A stretch of DNA of 64,000 bases from VRUE01 sp036266075 (GTDB lineage: Bacteria; Actinomycetota; Thermoleophilia; Solirubrobacterales; 70-9), in assembly GCA_036266075.1 (NCBI GenBank), contig DATANV010000027.1, positions 1 to 64,000 of the forward strand. Reading direction: 5' to 3'. Positions 8,775 through 17,075 of this stretch are shown piece by piece. Within the stretch, counting starts at the first letter, position 1, and each line of letters starts with the position of its first letter. The notes under the pieces are model-generated. The model had not been told where the DNA came from, searched no databases, and saw nothing but the letters and a program-made list of their open reading frames with translations. The position numbers were made by a program, and so were the translations under genes.

Positions 8775-8803
8775 TTGATCTTAATGAAAGATCAATTTGA
8801 TCT
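8775..8803 (-). promoter_or_regulatory. Inverted-repeat array upstream of the secreted protein
   Basis: TTGATCTT (8775-8782) and AAGATCAA (8788-8795) form a perfect 8-5-8 repeat. AGATCAA (8789-8795) and TTGATCT (8797-8803) form an overlapping 7-1-7 palindrome. The array starts 33 nt before the start codon, in a locally AT-rich stretch, as expected for overlapping operator sites. Confidence 0.5.
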
Positions 8804-8852
8804 ATCTTCTCCAATTGGCTAGGTCCCGTCAAGTACCAATTTGGAATACCAG

Positions 8853-9860
8853 TTAGACCGCTTGGGAACTCCGTCGGGCACCGGCGCCAAATAAGGCCTG
8901 GAAGAGCCCCTCGAGCAGGCCGCGCGCAAGCCGGCCATCACCGCCGGTCTCGAGCTGGGCGGGATCGGCTTCGATCACGGAGCGGAACCAGGCGCTGGCC
9001 GAGCCGATTGCCCAGCCGTTGCCACCATGCGCAAGACGCGTGGTGCAAGAGACGATTCTGCCCTTCTCCACGCCAACCATCACGCCCGCCAGCCGTCTGT
9101 CGGTTCCGTTTGACAGCTCGACCGCGAGTTGGCAGGTCCCTGAGAGGATCTCGGAGAGCTCCAAGAGCGGTACGGAGAGCAGGAAGGCGGTCTCGACGTC
9201 GATGCGGCCGATCGCAGCGGTCGTGTTTGGTGCGTTGCGTCGCTCCCAGCGCGTCGCAGCGATGATCGGTGCGATGCCGCGCCGCAGCCACTCGGTGACT
9301 TCGTATGGCGTGCCTTTGCCGTTCCCAGCCGGCGCAACCTTGATCTGTCCCGTCAACCGCATCGCACCGAGTCGCCGCTCCAGCGATGGATAGCTGAGAT
9401 CGCCGATGATGCGGTCGAGTTCGGTGAGCGAGAGCGGACGGGCTGCGATCGCTCGGAGCAGGGTCGACGACCACCCCTCGACCAGCGCTCTGATCGCTGC
9501 CTTCGCCATGTCGCTCCCGAGCTCCAAGGGCTCCTCGGGCGCCGTCGCGAGCCACTGTTCCAGCCGGCGGGCCACGAAGAGCAGCTCCTCGCCCGGTTTC
9601 TCGAGCTCGTAGGTGTTGGCACCGGGGAATGCATTGCGGCGGCGCTTGACGATCACGCCGATCTCCTGGAGCGCTCGCAGGTGGCTGCGCATCGTCGTTT
9701 GGGCCGGAGTCCCGGCAGCCCGGCGGAGGTCGACCTGTCGCTGCGGTCCCTCACGGAGGGCCCGCAGCACGCGGACGTTGACGGATGAGCCGAGCAGCGC
9801 GAGGGTTTGCGCTCCACAACGCGCTGCAGCTCCACTCCCATTGGCAGCTCTGGTCGGCAA
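8853..9860 (-). CDS. Dual winged-helix regulator with SCP2-like C-terminal region (paralogue 1)
   Basis: It is 335 aa in three parts. Residues 17-100 are a winged helix (LLGSSVNVRVLRALREGPQRQVDLRR..., MRSHLRALQEIGVI). Residues 120-205 are a second, HxlR-like winged helix (WSSTLLRAIAARPLSLTELDRII, SYPSLERRLGAMRLTGQI). Residues 225-325 resemble an SCP2 lipid-binding fold (VEKGRIVS..., SASAWFRSVIEADPAQLETGGDGRLARGLLEGLF). SCP2 folds bind hydrophobic ligands, so a lipid-responsive repressor is a reasonable inference. It is the last gene of a row of four paralogues on this strand. The start is TTG, with a TAATGCCATAAT box 12 nt upstream, so the transcript may be leaderless. Confidence 0.75.
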   Translation of the reverse strand: MPTRAANGSGAAARCGAQTLALLGSSVNVRVLRALREGPQRQVDLRRAAGTPAQTTMRSHLRALQEIGVIVKRRRNAFPGANTYELEKPGEELLFVARRLEQWLATAPEEPLELGSDMAKAAIRALVEGWSSTLLRAIAARPLSLTELDRIIGDLSYPSLERRLGAMRLTGQIKVAPAGNGKGTPYEVTEWLRRGIAPIIAATRWERRNAPNTTAAIGRIDVETAFLLSVPLLELSEILSGTCQLAVELSNGTDRRLAGVMVGVEKGRIVSCTTRLAHGGNGWAIGSASAWFRSVIEADPAQLETGGDGRLARGLLEGLFQALFGAGARRSSQAV

Positions 9861-9867
9861 GCATGGT

Positions 9868-9883
9868 GATTATGGCATTAATC
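9868..9883 (-). promoter_or_regulatory. Palindromic promoter box (TAATGCCATAAT)
   Basis: GATTA and TAATC flank TGGCAT as a perfect inverted repeat. On the minus strand the core reads TAATGCCATAAT, ending in a good -10-like hexamer just before the TTG start. A 12-mer with one difference stands before the next paralogue at 10909-10920. Confidence 0.45.
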
Positions 9884-9923
9884 AGTTTTATTTGGAAACG
9901 GCGAGACCGGGGAGGCCGCGAGC

Positions 9924-10898
9924 TCAGACAGGGAAAAGCGCCTGGTGCAGGCCTTCAAGCAAGATCCGGGGGACGCGATCGTTGCCCTGAACCTCGATCT
10001 CGGACGCGTCGCCGTCGATGACCGCACCGAACCATGCCATGGGGGTGCCGGATGCCCAGCTCTCGCAGTCATCGGGAATCGGGGGGGCGCAAGGCTTGAC
10101 CGCGCCGTCTGCGATCTCGAGCGCGACACCGGCCGCGCGGTCCTTGCCGCGCGTGGCCAGCTCCACCCTCATCGCGCACGTGCCCCGCGCGTCAGCTGGG
10201 GGTTCCAGCAGCGGGGCGGTGAGCAGGAAAGCGGCCTCGACGTCAAGCGGCACGATCTTCGCGGCTCCGGAGCGGTGCCGTTCTTCCCAGCTGGCCGAGG
10301 CGATGAGCGGGCCCACCGCTCGCCGCATCCACTCGGTGACGCTGTATGGGGTGCTCTTCCCGCGCCCGTTAGAGGCTTCGAGCTGCCCGGCTAGCCGCAT
10401 CGCGGCCAGCCGGCGCTCGATCGAGGGATAGTTGTGGGTGGGGATCATGTCGTCCAGCTCGGTGAGCGAGCGCGGCTCTTCGGCGAGGCAGTGGAGAATG
10501 GTCGATGACCAAGAGTCGACGAGAGCTTTGATGGCGACCTTCGACGCCTCGCTGCCCAGCTCGAACAGGTCTTCCGGTGCGCTCTGGAGCCAGTGGGTCA
10601 GAGCGTCGCAGACCGGGAGCAGGTCACGGCCGGACTCGTCGAGCTCGTACTCGAGCACGGCCGGGAAGGGGTCGCGCATGCTCTTCGTGACTGCCCCAGC
10701 CTCCTCCAGGGCCTTGAGGTGGCCGCGCAGGGTGGTTTGAGCGGGAAAGCCAGCCTTGCGCCGCAACTCGACCTGGCGCTTGGGCCCCTCCGCCAAGGAT
10801 CGCAGGATGAGGTAGTTGCGCGGGGCGCTCAGCAGGGCCAGCGCCGTCAGTCCGGCGCGCGTCCCATCTTCTCTGGGGCTGGCGCTCTTAACCGGCAA
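9924..10898 (-). CDS. Dual winged-helix regulator with SCP2-like C-terminal region (paralogue 2)
   Basis: This 324-aa paralogue has the same layout as the 8853-9860 gene: a first winged helix (LRSLAEGPKRQVELRRKAGFPAQTT read across residues 33-57), a second (WSSTILHCLAEEPRSLTELDDMI) and the SCP2-like tail (GTPMAWFGAVIDGDASEIEVQGNDRVPRILLEGLHQ in segments). Both winged helices look intact, so this copy should bind DNA. It starts at TTG with TAATGCCACAAT upstream. Target genes are unknown; neighbouring candidates are its own paralogues and the secreted protein at 7915-8742. Confidence 0.75.
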   Translation of the reverse strand: MPVKSASPREDGTRAGLTALALLSAPRNYLILRSLAEGPKRQVELRRKAGFPAQTTLRGHLKALEEAGAVTKSMRDPFPAVLEYELDESGRDLLPVCDALTHWLQSAPEDLFELGSEASKVAIKALVDSWSSTILHCLAEEPRSLTELDDMIPTHNYPSIERRLAAMRLAGQLEASNGRGKSTPYSVTEWMRRAVGPLIASASWEERHRSGAAKIVPLDVEAAFLLTAPLLEPPADARGTCAMRVELATRGKDRAAGVALEIADGAVKPCAPPIPDDCESWASGTPMAWFGAVIDGDASEIEVQGNDRVPRILLEGLHQALFPV

Positions 10899-10908
10899 AT
10901 TAGAGTCA

Positions 10909-10920
10909 ATTGTGGCATTA
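10909..10920 (-). promoter_or_regulatory. Promoter box (TAATGCCACAAT)
   Basis: It matches the box at 9869-9880 in 11 of 12 positions and has similar spacing to a TTG start codon. Shared control of the two paralogues, perhaps by themselves, is likely. Confidence 0.4.
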
Positions 10921-10965
10921 GACAGGTGTGTTTAGAGAAGAATTGAATTAATTTTTTATTAAGCT

Positions 10966-11835
10966 TCAACATACAGGTAGCCCGAAGAGCGCGTCGTGCA
11001 TGCCCTCGACGATGGCGCGGGCGAGCGCTTCGTCGCCGTCCGGCAGCAGGCGGCCAGTGATGCGGCCGATGACGGCGTCGAGCCAGGCGCTGGGCGTGCC
11101 TTTGAGCGAGGCATCGGCCGACTCGCGTAGCTGGGTGGAGATGGAGACGACTCGGCTCCGCTCGATGCCGACCGTCACCCCTGCCGGCACGACCTCGCCT
11201 TTGATGGGTAGGTCCACCACCAGGCGGCAGGTGCCGTTCATCTGCTCGGGCATCTCCAGCAGCGGCAGCGTCAGGCGGAACCCCGCTTCGACGTCCAAGT
11301 CGGCGATCGACGGGGTTTCCGGGGCCGCGTAGCGGTGCTCAAAGCGGGCGCCCGCGGCCAGCGGCGCGATGCCGGCACGCAGCCAGTCGGTGACCGCGTA
11401 GCGATCCTCCTCGCCCTCGAGCGCGGCCAGACCAACGGCCTGCATCGCATCCAGCTGCTGGGCGATGGCAGCGCTGTCGGCTCCCTCGATCTCGGCGTCC
11501 AGCTCGACCGCCGAGCGGGGGCGCTGGGCGAGGCGGTGGATGAGAGTCGACGACCAGCTGGCGGCCAGGGTCTCGACCGCCAGCTTCGCCACAGCGCTGT
11601 CGATGTCGAGCACGCCGCCGGGTGCCTTCTGCAGCCACTGTTCGACGACGAAGCTGATGAAGAGGACCTCTTCGCCGGAGGGCAGGATCCGCGCCAGCTG
11701 CCCGTTGCCCACCTCGGTGGGGCCTTTGGAGACCTCGCGCAGGAGAGTGCGGTTGACCGGATCGGTGGCCAGCATCAGCATGACCGCTCCCGGGCGCGCT
11801 CCTTTGAAACCGTCACTGCGCAGGCCAGCGCTCAC
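10966..11835 (-). CDS. Winged-helix/SCP2-like regulator with eroded first DNA-binding domain (paralogue 3)
   Basis: It is 289 aa and keeps the second winged helix (WSSTLIHRLAQRPRSAVELDAEI) and the SCP2-like tail (GTPSAWLDAVIGRITGRLLPDG). The first winged helix is reduced: after TDPVNRTLLREVSKGPTEV the text jumps to NGQLARILPSGEEVLF, so the recognition helix and wing seen in paralogues 1 and 2 are missing. It may bind DNA with one domain only, or act by pairing with a full-length paralogue. The GTG start has a TAACAAT box 8 nt upstream. It is 30 bp downstream of paralogue 4 on the same strand, so those two are probably co-transcribed. Confidence 0.7.
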   Translation of the reverse strand: MSAGLRSDGFKGARPGAVMLMLATDPVNRTLLREVSKGPTEVGNGQLARILPSGEEVLFISFVVEQWLQKAPGGVLDIDSAVAKLAVETLAASWSSTLIHRLAQRPRSAVELDAEIEGADSAAIAQQLDAMQAVGLAALEGEEDRYAVTDWLRAGIAPLAAGARFEHRYAAPETPSIADLDVEAGFRLTLPLLEMPEQMNGTCRLVVDLPIKGEVVPAGVTVGIERSRVVSISTQLRESADASLKGTPSAWLDAVIGRITGRLLPDGDEALARAIVEGMHDALFGLPVC

Positions 11836-11865
11836 TTGCGTCGATTGTTACACGACTGCCCTGCT

Positions 11866-12780
11866 CTAGGAACGTGGCGGGTCGCCCGGCGGCCCACCGA
11901 AGAGGCGCTTGTTGATGCTCGCCACCACGGCGCGGGCCAGCTGCCGCTTGCCGCCGAGCTCGAGCTTGTGCCAGGCGCCGTCGACCGCCGCGTCCATCCA
12001 GGCGATGGTCGGGCCTTTGATCCAGGCGTCGGCGTCGTCGTCGAGGCTGATTTCGCAGGAGGCGACGCGACCGTCCTCGACGTGGATCGTCGCGCCGGCG
12101 ACCCCCTCGTCGCTGTAGGGCAGGTCGACGACGAGACGGCAGACGCCAGACAGCTCGGCGGGCAACTCAAGCAGCGGCAGGGCGAGCAGGAAGGCGGCCT
12201 CGACGCTCTCGGGAGAGAACGGCGGGTCATCTGGCGGCTCCACCTCTTCCTCTTCGGCGATCACCGTGGCCTGGCGCAGTTCGCTGCGCATCGCGACGAC
12301 CATCGGCCCCACCGCCTCGCGCAGCCAGTCAGTCACCGCGTAGGAGGCGCCCTCGCCGTCGTCCGGTCGCGCCGAGAGGAGGCCGGCGCCGCGCATCCCG
12401 GCGACCAGCGCTTCCAGCTCTTCGAGGTCCTCGGGCTCGTCGACCACGCGCTGCAGCTCGGCCAGCGTCAGCGGGCCGGCCGCTACGGCGTGGGTGACGT
12501 GCGTGCGCCAGCCGTCGATGAAGCTGCCGAGGATCGCCTGAGCCTCGTCGTCGTCGACCAGGCTCAGCGCCCCGCCGGGGGCGCTGTCGAGCCAGACTTC
12601 GATCGCGAAGACCGCGACGAACAGTTCGCGACCGGAGGGCGAGACCATGAACTTCTGATGCGCGAAGTCGTCGATCGGCTCGTCGGTCGGCTGGTCCGCC
12701 GAATCCTCGGTCGGCTCTTCCGGCGGCTCGTTTATCGAGTCGTCCATCGAATCATCGTTCTCTCCGAAGTCCCTGGCCAC
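11866..12780 (-). CDS. Regulator-like paralogue with acidic N-terminus instead of the first winged helix (paralogue 4)
   Basis: It is 304 aa. Residues 1-42 are strongly acidic and disordered (runs of EEP, DDS, DEP), standing where paralogues 1 and 2 have their first winged helix. The linker (SPSGRELFVAVFAIEVWLDSAPGG), the second winged-helix region (WRTHVTHAVAAGPLTLAELQRVV) and the SCP2-like tail (GPTIAWMDAAVDGAWHKLELGG) remain. Conserved wing residues are poorly kept, so DNA binding is doubtful; a partner or anti-regulator role is possible. Start is GTG with a CACAAT box close upstream. This is the first gene of the four-gene row. Confidence 0.65.
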   Translation of the reverse strand: MARDFGENDDSMDDSINEPPEEPTEDSADQPTDEPIDDFAHQKFMVSPSGRELFVAVFAIEVWLDSAPGGALSLVDDDEAQAILGSFIDGWRTHVTHAVAAGPLTLAELQRVVDEPEDLEELEALVAGMRGAGLLSARPDDGEGASYAVTDWLREAVGPMVVAMRSELRQATVIAEEEEVEPPDDPPFSPESVEAAFLLALPLLELPAELSGVCRLVVDLPYSDEGVAGATIHVEDGRVASCEISLDDDADAWIKGPTIAWMDAAVDGAWHKLELGGKRQLARAVVASINKRLFGGPPGDPPRS

Positions 12781-12967
12781 TCAGGGAGATTGTGTCAGGC
12801 GGAAGCCTCTTTGGGAACAGCCAGAGTTCTGCCACACAGCTAGCTTCACCGATGCATGCGTGAATTGCGCGCTCCCGCCTTCATTTTTCCTATTACTCGG
12901 TAGTAAGACTGTCCAAGGCTCGGCCCTTTCGAGCCCTTCCGCCTTCAGGTCGGCACTGCCTTGGCCG

Positions 12968-14452
12968 ATGACTTTGACGATGCCCCCCCTTGGAGCGCTC
13001 CGTCGCCGTGTCGTGATTCTTGCCAAAAGCGAGCGGGGAATGGCGTTGCCGACTGCGCTCTTCGCGATGATTGCCAGCGTCGCCCTCGCCGGGGCTGCGG
13101 TGATGTCCTCGGTCGACGTGCAGCAGGGCTCGCATCGAGACAGCGGCAGCAAGAGCGCGATCGGCGCCGCCGACGCCGGCGCCAACGTGGCGATGATGCG
13201 CCTCGCCCGCGACTCGAGCGAACTCGGCACCTCGCCCTGTCTGAGCGGCTCCACCGCTGAAGCGAACGGCTGGTGCTCGCCGATCGCCGGCGAAGTCGGC
13301 GGCTCCACCTACAGCTACCAGATCAGCCAGGCGACCTCGACCTGCGGCGAATTCTCGCTTTGTCTCGTCGCCACGGGCTCGACGGGGGACGTCATCCGCC
13401 GCGTGCTCGTCACCTTCAACCGCGGCTCCAGCACCGGCACCAGCGGCAAAACGAAAGAACAGGAAGAAAAAGAAAAAGCCGGCGGCAGCAGCAGCGGCGG
13501 CGGCGGCCCGGACGGCCTGATCGGAAAAGAATCGATCACGTTCAGCGGCAACGCCGAAGTATTTCACGTGAACGTCGGCACCGACGGGAACGTCACGACC
13601 TCCGGCAGCTACAACGTCTGCGGCAACATCCGGCACGGGATTGGGAAAACGATCATCGGCCCGGTGCACCAGTGCCCGGGCTACCAGGTCACCGAGGGCA
13701 ACCTCACGTTGCCGCCGGTGAGCAGCTTCATGCCCGCCGACATCGCCACGCACAACTCCAATGCGCGGATCACCGCCTGCAGCAAAGGCCTGCCGGCGGA
13801 ATGCCAGAAAGACACGTTCACCGGCAAATGGAACAGCACCAGCCCGCTGAATCCCAACCCCCGCCGCGTCTCGCTCTCGGGCAACGACACGCTGACGCTC
13901 GGCGGTGGCGACTACTGGCTCTGCGAACTCTCGATGAGCGGCAGCACCGAATTGATCATGGCCGCCGGCTCGCACGTGCGCATCTTCTTCGACACCCCGA
14001 AAAACTGCGAAACCAGCAGCCCGATCAACATCAGCGGCAACGTCAAGATCAAAGCCACCGGCTACAACAAAGACACCAAAACCTTCGATATGCCGGGCTT
14101 CTTCATCACGGGTTCCACGAGCACCGCTACCTCGCTGACGCTCTCCGGCAACACCGGCTCGACCGAAGAGTTCGTGGTCTACGCGCCGAACACCTCGATC
14201 ACCGTCACCGGCAACGCGACCTACAAAGGCGTGATCGCCGGCAAGACGGTCACGATGACCGGCAGCTCGCACCTCGAACACGATGCCGGCTTCGAACTGC
14301 AGCCCGGCCTCAATCCCTGGTTCGAAGAAGAAAGCAAAGCCAAACAGGGAGGTGGCGGCAGCGAACCGACCGCCGGCACGGTCGTCTTCACGCCGCAGTA
14401 CTACAGGGAATGCGTCGGCCCGGCAGGCCCCCTGCCGAACTCCAACTGCTGA
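12968..14452 (+). CDS. PilX-like pilus assembly protein with large extracellular domain
   Basis: It is about 494 aa. A short basic N-terminus leads into SERGMALPTALFAM and a hydrophobic helix of about 20 residues, the layout of PilX-type minor pilus components (a Gly-Met junction followed by membrane helix). Residues 60-160 are a Ser/Thr-rich globular part with paired cysteines; residues 190-470 carry repeated ITVTGNATYKG-like strands suggesting a beta-helix. The start is uncertain: ATG 12968 is used here, and GTG 13013 or ATG 13040 (best ribosome site) are possible. It begins the pilus block, 82 bp before the thioredoxin-like gene. Codons change from GAG to GAA/AAA after the membrane segment. 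Confidence 0.7.
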   Translation: MTLTMPPLGALRRRVVILAKSERGMALPTALFAMIASVALAGAAVMSSVDVQQGSHRDSGSKSAIGAADAGANVAMMRLARDSSELGTSPCLSGSTAEANGWCSPIAGEVGGSTYSYQISQATSTCGEFSLCLVATGSTGDVIRRVLVTFNRGSSTGTSGKTKEQEEKEKAGGSSSGGGGPDGLIGKESITFSGNAEVFHVNVGTDGNVTTSGSYNVCGNIRHGIGKTIIGPVHQCPGYQVTEGNLTLPPVSSFMPADIATHNSNARITACSKGLPAECQKDTFTGKWNSTSPLNPNPRRVSLSGNDTLTLGGGDYWLCELSMSGSTELIMAAGSHVRIFFDTPKNCETSSPINISGNVKIKATGYNKDTKTFDMPGFFITGSTSTATSLTLSGNTGSTEEFVVYAPNTSITVTGNATYKGVIAGKTVTMTGSSHLEHDAGFELQPGLNPWFEEESKAKQGGGGSEPTAGTVVFTPQYYRECVGPAGPLPNSNC

Positions 14453-14534
14453 GCGCCTGGGCGATTTAGCGACGGGCGCCGCAGGCCACCGCTCAAGCTC
14501 GCGGCGATTGCTGTCGAGCTAGATAAGCGAACGT

Positions 14535-15170
14535 ATGAGGGACGCGCTCAACAGCAATCCGCTTGTGCAGGCCGCCGTGGTCGGCGTGCTGCTGATCGGC
14601 GCTGGGTTCTTCGTCCTCTCCTCGAGCGGGGGCGGGGAAAGCGAAGAAGAATCGGCCGCCGCGACCGAAGCGACGGTCAGCGTCGCCGGCACCGACGCCA
14701 GCGGCACCGCCACTGGCGCGACGCCCGGCGAAGCGGTCGAAAACGCCGTCGAAGCCGCGACCGCGCCCTCCGCCGGCTCGATCGGCTTCGCCGGCCAAGC
14801 CGCCACCGCGGCGCCGCCATTGCCGCGCCCGGTGCTCGATGCCTGGCATGCCAACCAGACCCTGGTCCTGCTCTTCGTCCACGACGGGGGCATTGACGAT
14901 CGCCTGGTGCGCACGGCCACGGCCGGCGTCGCCGGCTTCCCCGGCGTGACGAGCTTCGTCGTGCCCGCCGGCCAGGTTTACCGCTACGCGGCGATCACCG
15001 AGGGCGTCGGCGTCGACCGCGTGCCGGCGCTGGTCGTCGTCAGGCCGAAGCACCTGAAGCGCACCGTCCCCACGGCGTCGGTCAGCTTCGGCTTCCAGAG
15101 CGCCGAGAGCGTGCGCCAGGCGGTGATCGACGCCGGCTACGAAGGTCCCACCGTCGACTACCACCCGTGA
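14535..15170 (+). CDS. Membrane-anchored thioredoxin-like protein of the pilus operon
   Basis: It is 211 aa. One N-terminal membrane helix (VQAAVVGVLLIGAGFFVL) is followed by a Glu/Ala/Thr-rich linker (residues 32-85), then a domain of about 115 residues with a thioredoxin-like run: LVLLFVHDGGIDDRLV, TSFVVPAG, YAAITEGVGVDRVPALVVV. The position of the redox CXXC is taken by HDGGID, so it cannot be a thiol oxidoreductase. VPALVVV resembles the cis-Pro loop of thioredoxins. The next gene, pilB, starts inside its stop codon (GTGA overlap), so the two are translationally coupled and the protein is probably part of the pilus machine. Confidence 0.65.
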   Translation: MRDALNSNPLVQAAVVGVLLIGAGFFVLSSSGGGESEEESAAATEATVSVAGTDASGTATGATPGEAVENAVEAATAPSAGSIGFAGQAATAAPPLPRPVLDAWHANQTLVLLFVHDGGIDDRLVRTATAGVAGFPGVTSFVVPAGQVYRYAAITEGVGVDRVPALVVVRPKHLKRTVPTASVSFGFQSAESVRQAVIDAGYEGPTVDYHP

Positions 15171-16963
15171 GTCCGATGGACTCGGGGGAATATCCCGGCC
15201 ACCTGCGCCCGGTACCGGACTCGGGCGGCTCGACGGCTCCCGCGCTCGAGCACGACGGCACCCCGGGCCTCACCCCGCCGCTCGCCCGCGGTCGCTCCAG
15301 CGGCTTCGTCACCGACGTGCTCGTCGACCTCGGCTTCGTTGCGGACGACATCGCCCGCACGGCAATCGAGCAGGCCCGCAACGCCGGCCGGCCGCCCGAG
15401 CAGCTGCTGCTCGAGCAGAACGCGATCAGCGCCGACCAGCTCTCGCGGGCCGTCGCCGAGCGCTACGGCCTCGACCACGTCGACCTCTCCGCCTACCAGG
15501 TCGACATGGCCGCCGCCAACCTGATCTCGGTCAACACCGCGCGCCGCTACCGCGCCCTGCCGATCGGCTTCGTCGACAAGGAGACGCTGCTGGTCGCGAT
15601 GGCCGATCCGACCAACGTGCTGGCAGTCGACGACATCCAGATCGCGACCGCGCTCGACTGCCGCGTGGCGGTCGCCGCCGAGGAGGACATCGAGGCGCTG
15701 ATCGGTCGCCTCAACACCCTGCAGAGTGCCGTCAGCGAGGCGGTGACCGAGGGCGAGGCCGCAGCCGAAGAAGAGCTCGCCGAAGTCACCGACATGGAGG
15801 TCAGCGCCGAGGACGCGCCGGTGATCAAACTCGTCTACAGCATCCTCGGCCAGGCGGTGGGGGAGGGGGCCTCCGACGTGCACTTCGAGCCCGAGGAGGG
15901 GGAGATGCGGGTCCGCTTCCGTATCGACGGCGTCCTGCGCGAGGCCGCCCACGTGCCGAAGCGGATGGTCAACGCGGTCGTCTCGCGGGTGAAGATCATG
16001 AGCGACCTGAACATCGCCGAGAAGCGCGTGCCGCAGGACGGGCGGGTCAGCATCACCGTCGAGGACCGCCGCGTCGACCTGCGCATCACCACCCTGCCGA
16101 CCCAGCGCGGCGAGGGGGCGACGATCCGCATCCTCGACAAGGACAACGCCCAGCGCTCGCTCGACGACCTCGGCATGGACGGCGAGGGGCGCGAGCGCTT
16201 CGCAGAGTCCTTCCGGCAGGCCTACGGCGCCGTGCTGGTCACCGGCCCGACCGGCTCGGGCAAGTCGACCACGCTCTACGCGGCCCTGCAGGAGCTGAAC
16301 CAAGTCGAGAAGAACATCATCACGATCGAGGATCCGGTCGAGTACCGCCTCTCGGGGATCAACCAGATCAACGTCAACCGCAAAGCCGGCCTCGACTTCG
16401 CCACCGGCCTGCGCTCGATGCTCCGCGCCGACCCCGACATCGTCATGGTCGGCGAGATCCGCGACGGCGAGACGGCGCGGATCGCGATCGAGGCCGCGCT
16501 GACCGGCCACATGATGCTGACCACCCTGCACACCAACGACGCCCCCGGCGCGATCACCCGCCTGACCAAGATGGGGATCGAGGCCTTCCTGATCGCCTCC
16601 GCCGTCGACTGCGTCGTCGCCCAGCGGCTGGCGCGCAAGCTCTGCACGCACTGCAAGCGCCGCACCGTGCTGCCACCGCAGGTGCTGGCCGAAGCCGAGA
16701 TCCGCGTCGGCGGCGACGTCGAGGCCTACGAGCCGGTCGGCTGCGCGCGCTGCAACCAGAGCGGCTACCGCGGCCGCGTCGGCCTCTTCTCGGTGATGAG
16801 GATGAGCGAGCGGATCAAGGAGATGGCCGTCGCCCAGGCCTCCGAGGCCGACATCGCCGCCATGGCCCGAGAAGAGGGCATGCTCACGCTGCGCGAGGAC
16901 GGCCTGGTCAAGGTCCGCGCCGGCCAGACCAGCCTCGAAGAGGTCATCCGTGTCACCGCCTAA
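15167..16963 (+). CDS. pilB: Type IV pilus assembly ATPase PilB/GspE family
   Basis: It is 598 aa. The N-terminal domain (residues 40-190, AYQVDMAAANLISVNTARRY region) matches the T2SSE/MshEN family. The motor domain has the Walker A GPTGSGKST (residues 360-368), the Asp box ITIEDPVEYRL, Walker B DPDIVMVGEIRDGET, His box MLTTLHTND and the tetracysteine zinc site CTHC...CARC that marks extension motors. It hydrolyses ATP at the cytoplasmic face to drive pilin polymerisation. MshEN domains in some relatives bind cyclic-di-GMP; whether this one does cannot be told by eye. Start GTG overlaps the previous stop. Confidence 0.95.
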   Translation: MSPMDSGEYPGHLRPVPDSGGSTAPALEHDGTPGLTPPLARGRSSGFVTDVLVDLGFVADDIARTAIEQARNAGRPPEQLLLEQNAISADQLSRAVAERYGLDHVDLSAYQVDMAAANLISVNTARRYRALPIGFVDKETLLVAMADPTNVLAVDDIQIATALDCRVAVAAEEDIEALIGRLNTLQSAVSEAVTEGEAAAEEELAEVTDMEVSAEDAPVIKLVYSILGQAVGEGASDVHFEPEEGEMRVRFRIDGVLREAAHVPKRMVNAVVSRVKIMSDLNIAEKRVPQDGRVSITVEDRRVDLRITTLPTQRGEGATIRILDKDNAQRSLDDLGMDGEGRERFAESFRQAYGAVLVTGPTGSGKSTTLYAALQELNQVEKNIITIEDPVEYRLSGINQINVNRKAGLDFATGLRSMLRADPDIVMVGEIRDGETARIAIEAALTGHMMLTTLHTNDAPGAITRLTKMGIEAFLIASAVDCVVAQRLARKLCTHCKRRTVLPPQVLAEAEIRVGGDVEAYEPVGCARCNQSGYRGRVGLFSVMRMSERIKEMAVAQASEADIAAMAREEGMLTLREDGLVKVRAGQTSLEEVIRVTA

Positions 16964-16980
16964 ACCCACCCCCCAGGGGG

Positions 16981-17026
16981 CGTGCCGGTACTTAGACACC
17001 CATGTGGGCACTCAACTACCGGCACG
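16981..17026. repeat. Dispersed palindromic repeat, copy A
   Basis: CGTGCCGGTA and TACCGGCACG bracket a central CACCCATGTGGGCAC. It is the most diverged of four copies (others at 38124, 46175 and 56735) and lies 18 bp after the pilB stop. Confidence 0.8.
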
Positions 17027-17075
17027 GGGCGCTTTGGGCCGGGTATTTAGGATTTCGGCGCCGGGGTCGATCTAA

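Noticed and set aside
12893..14281. 462-codon minus-strand frame opposite the PilX-like gene
   Set aside because: It has no recognisable domain and an amino-acid make-up (Arg, Ala, Val, Asp) typical of antisense frames.
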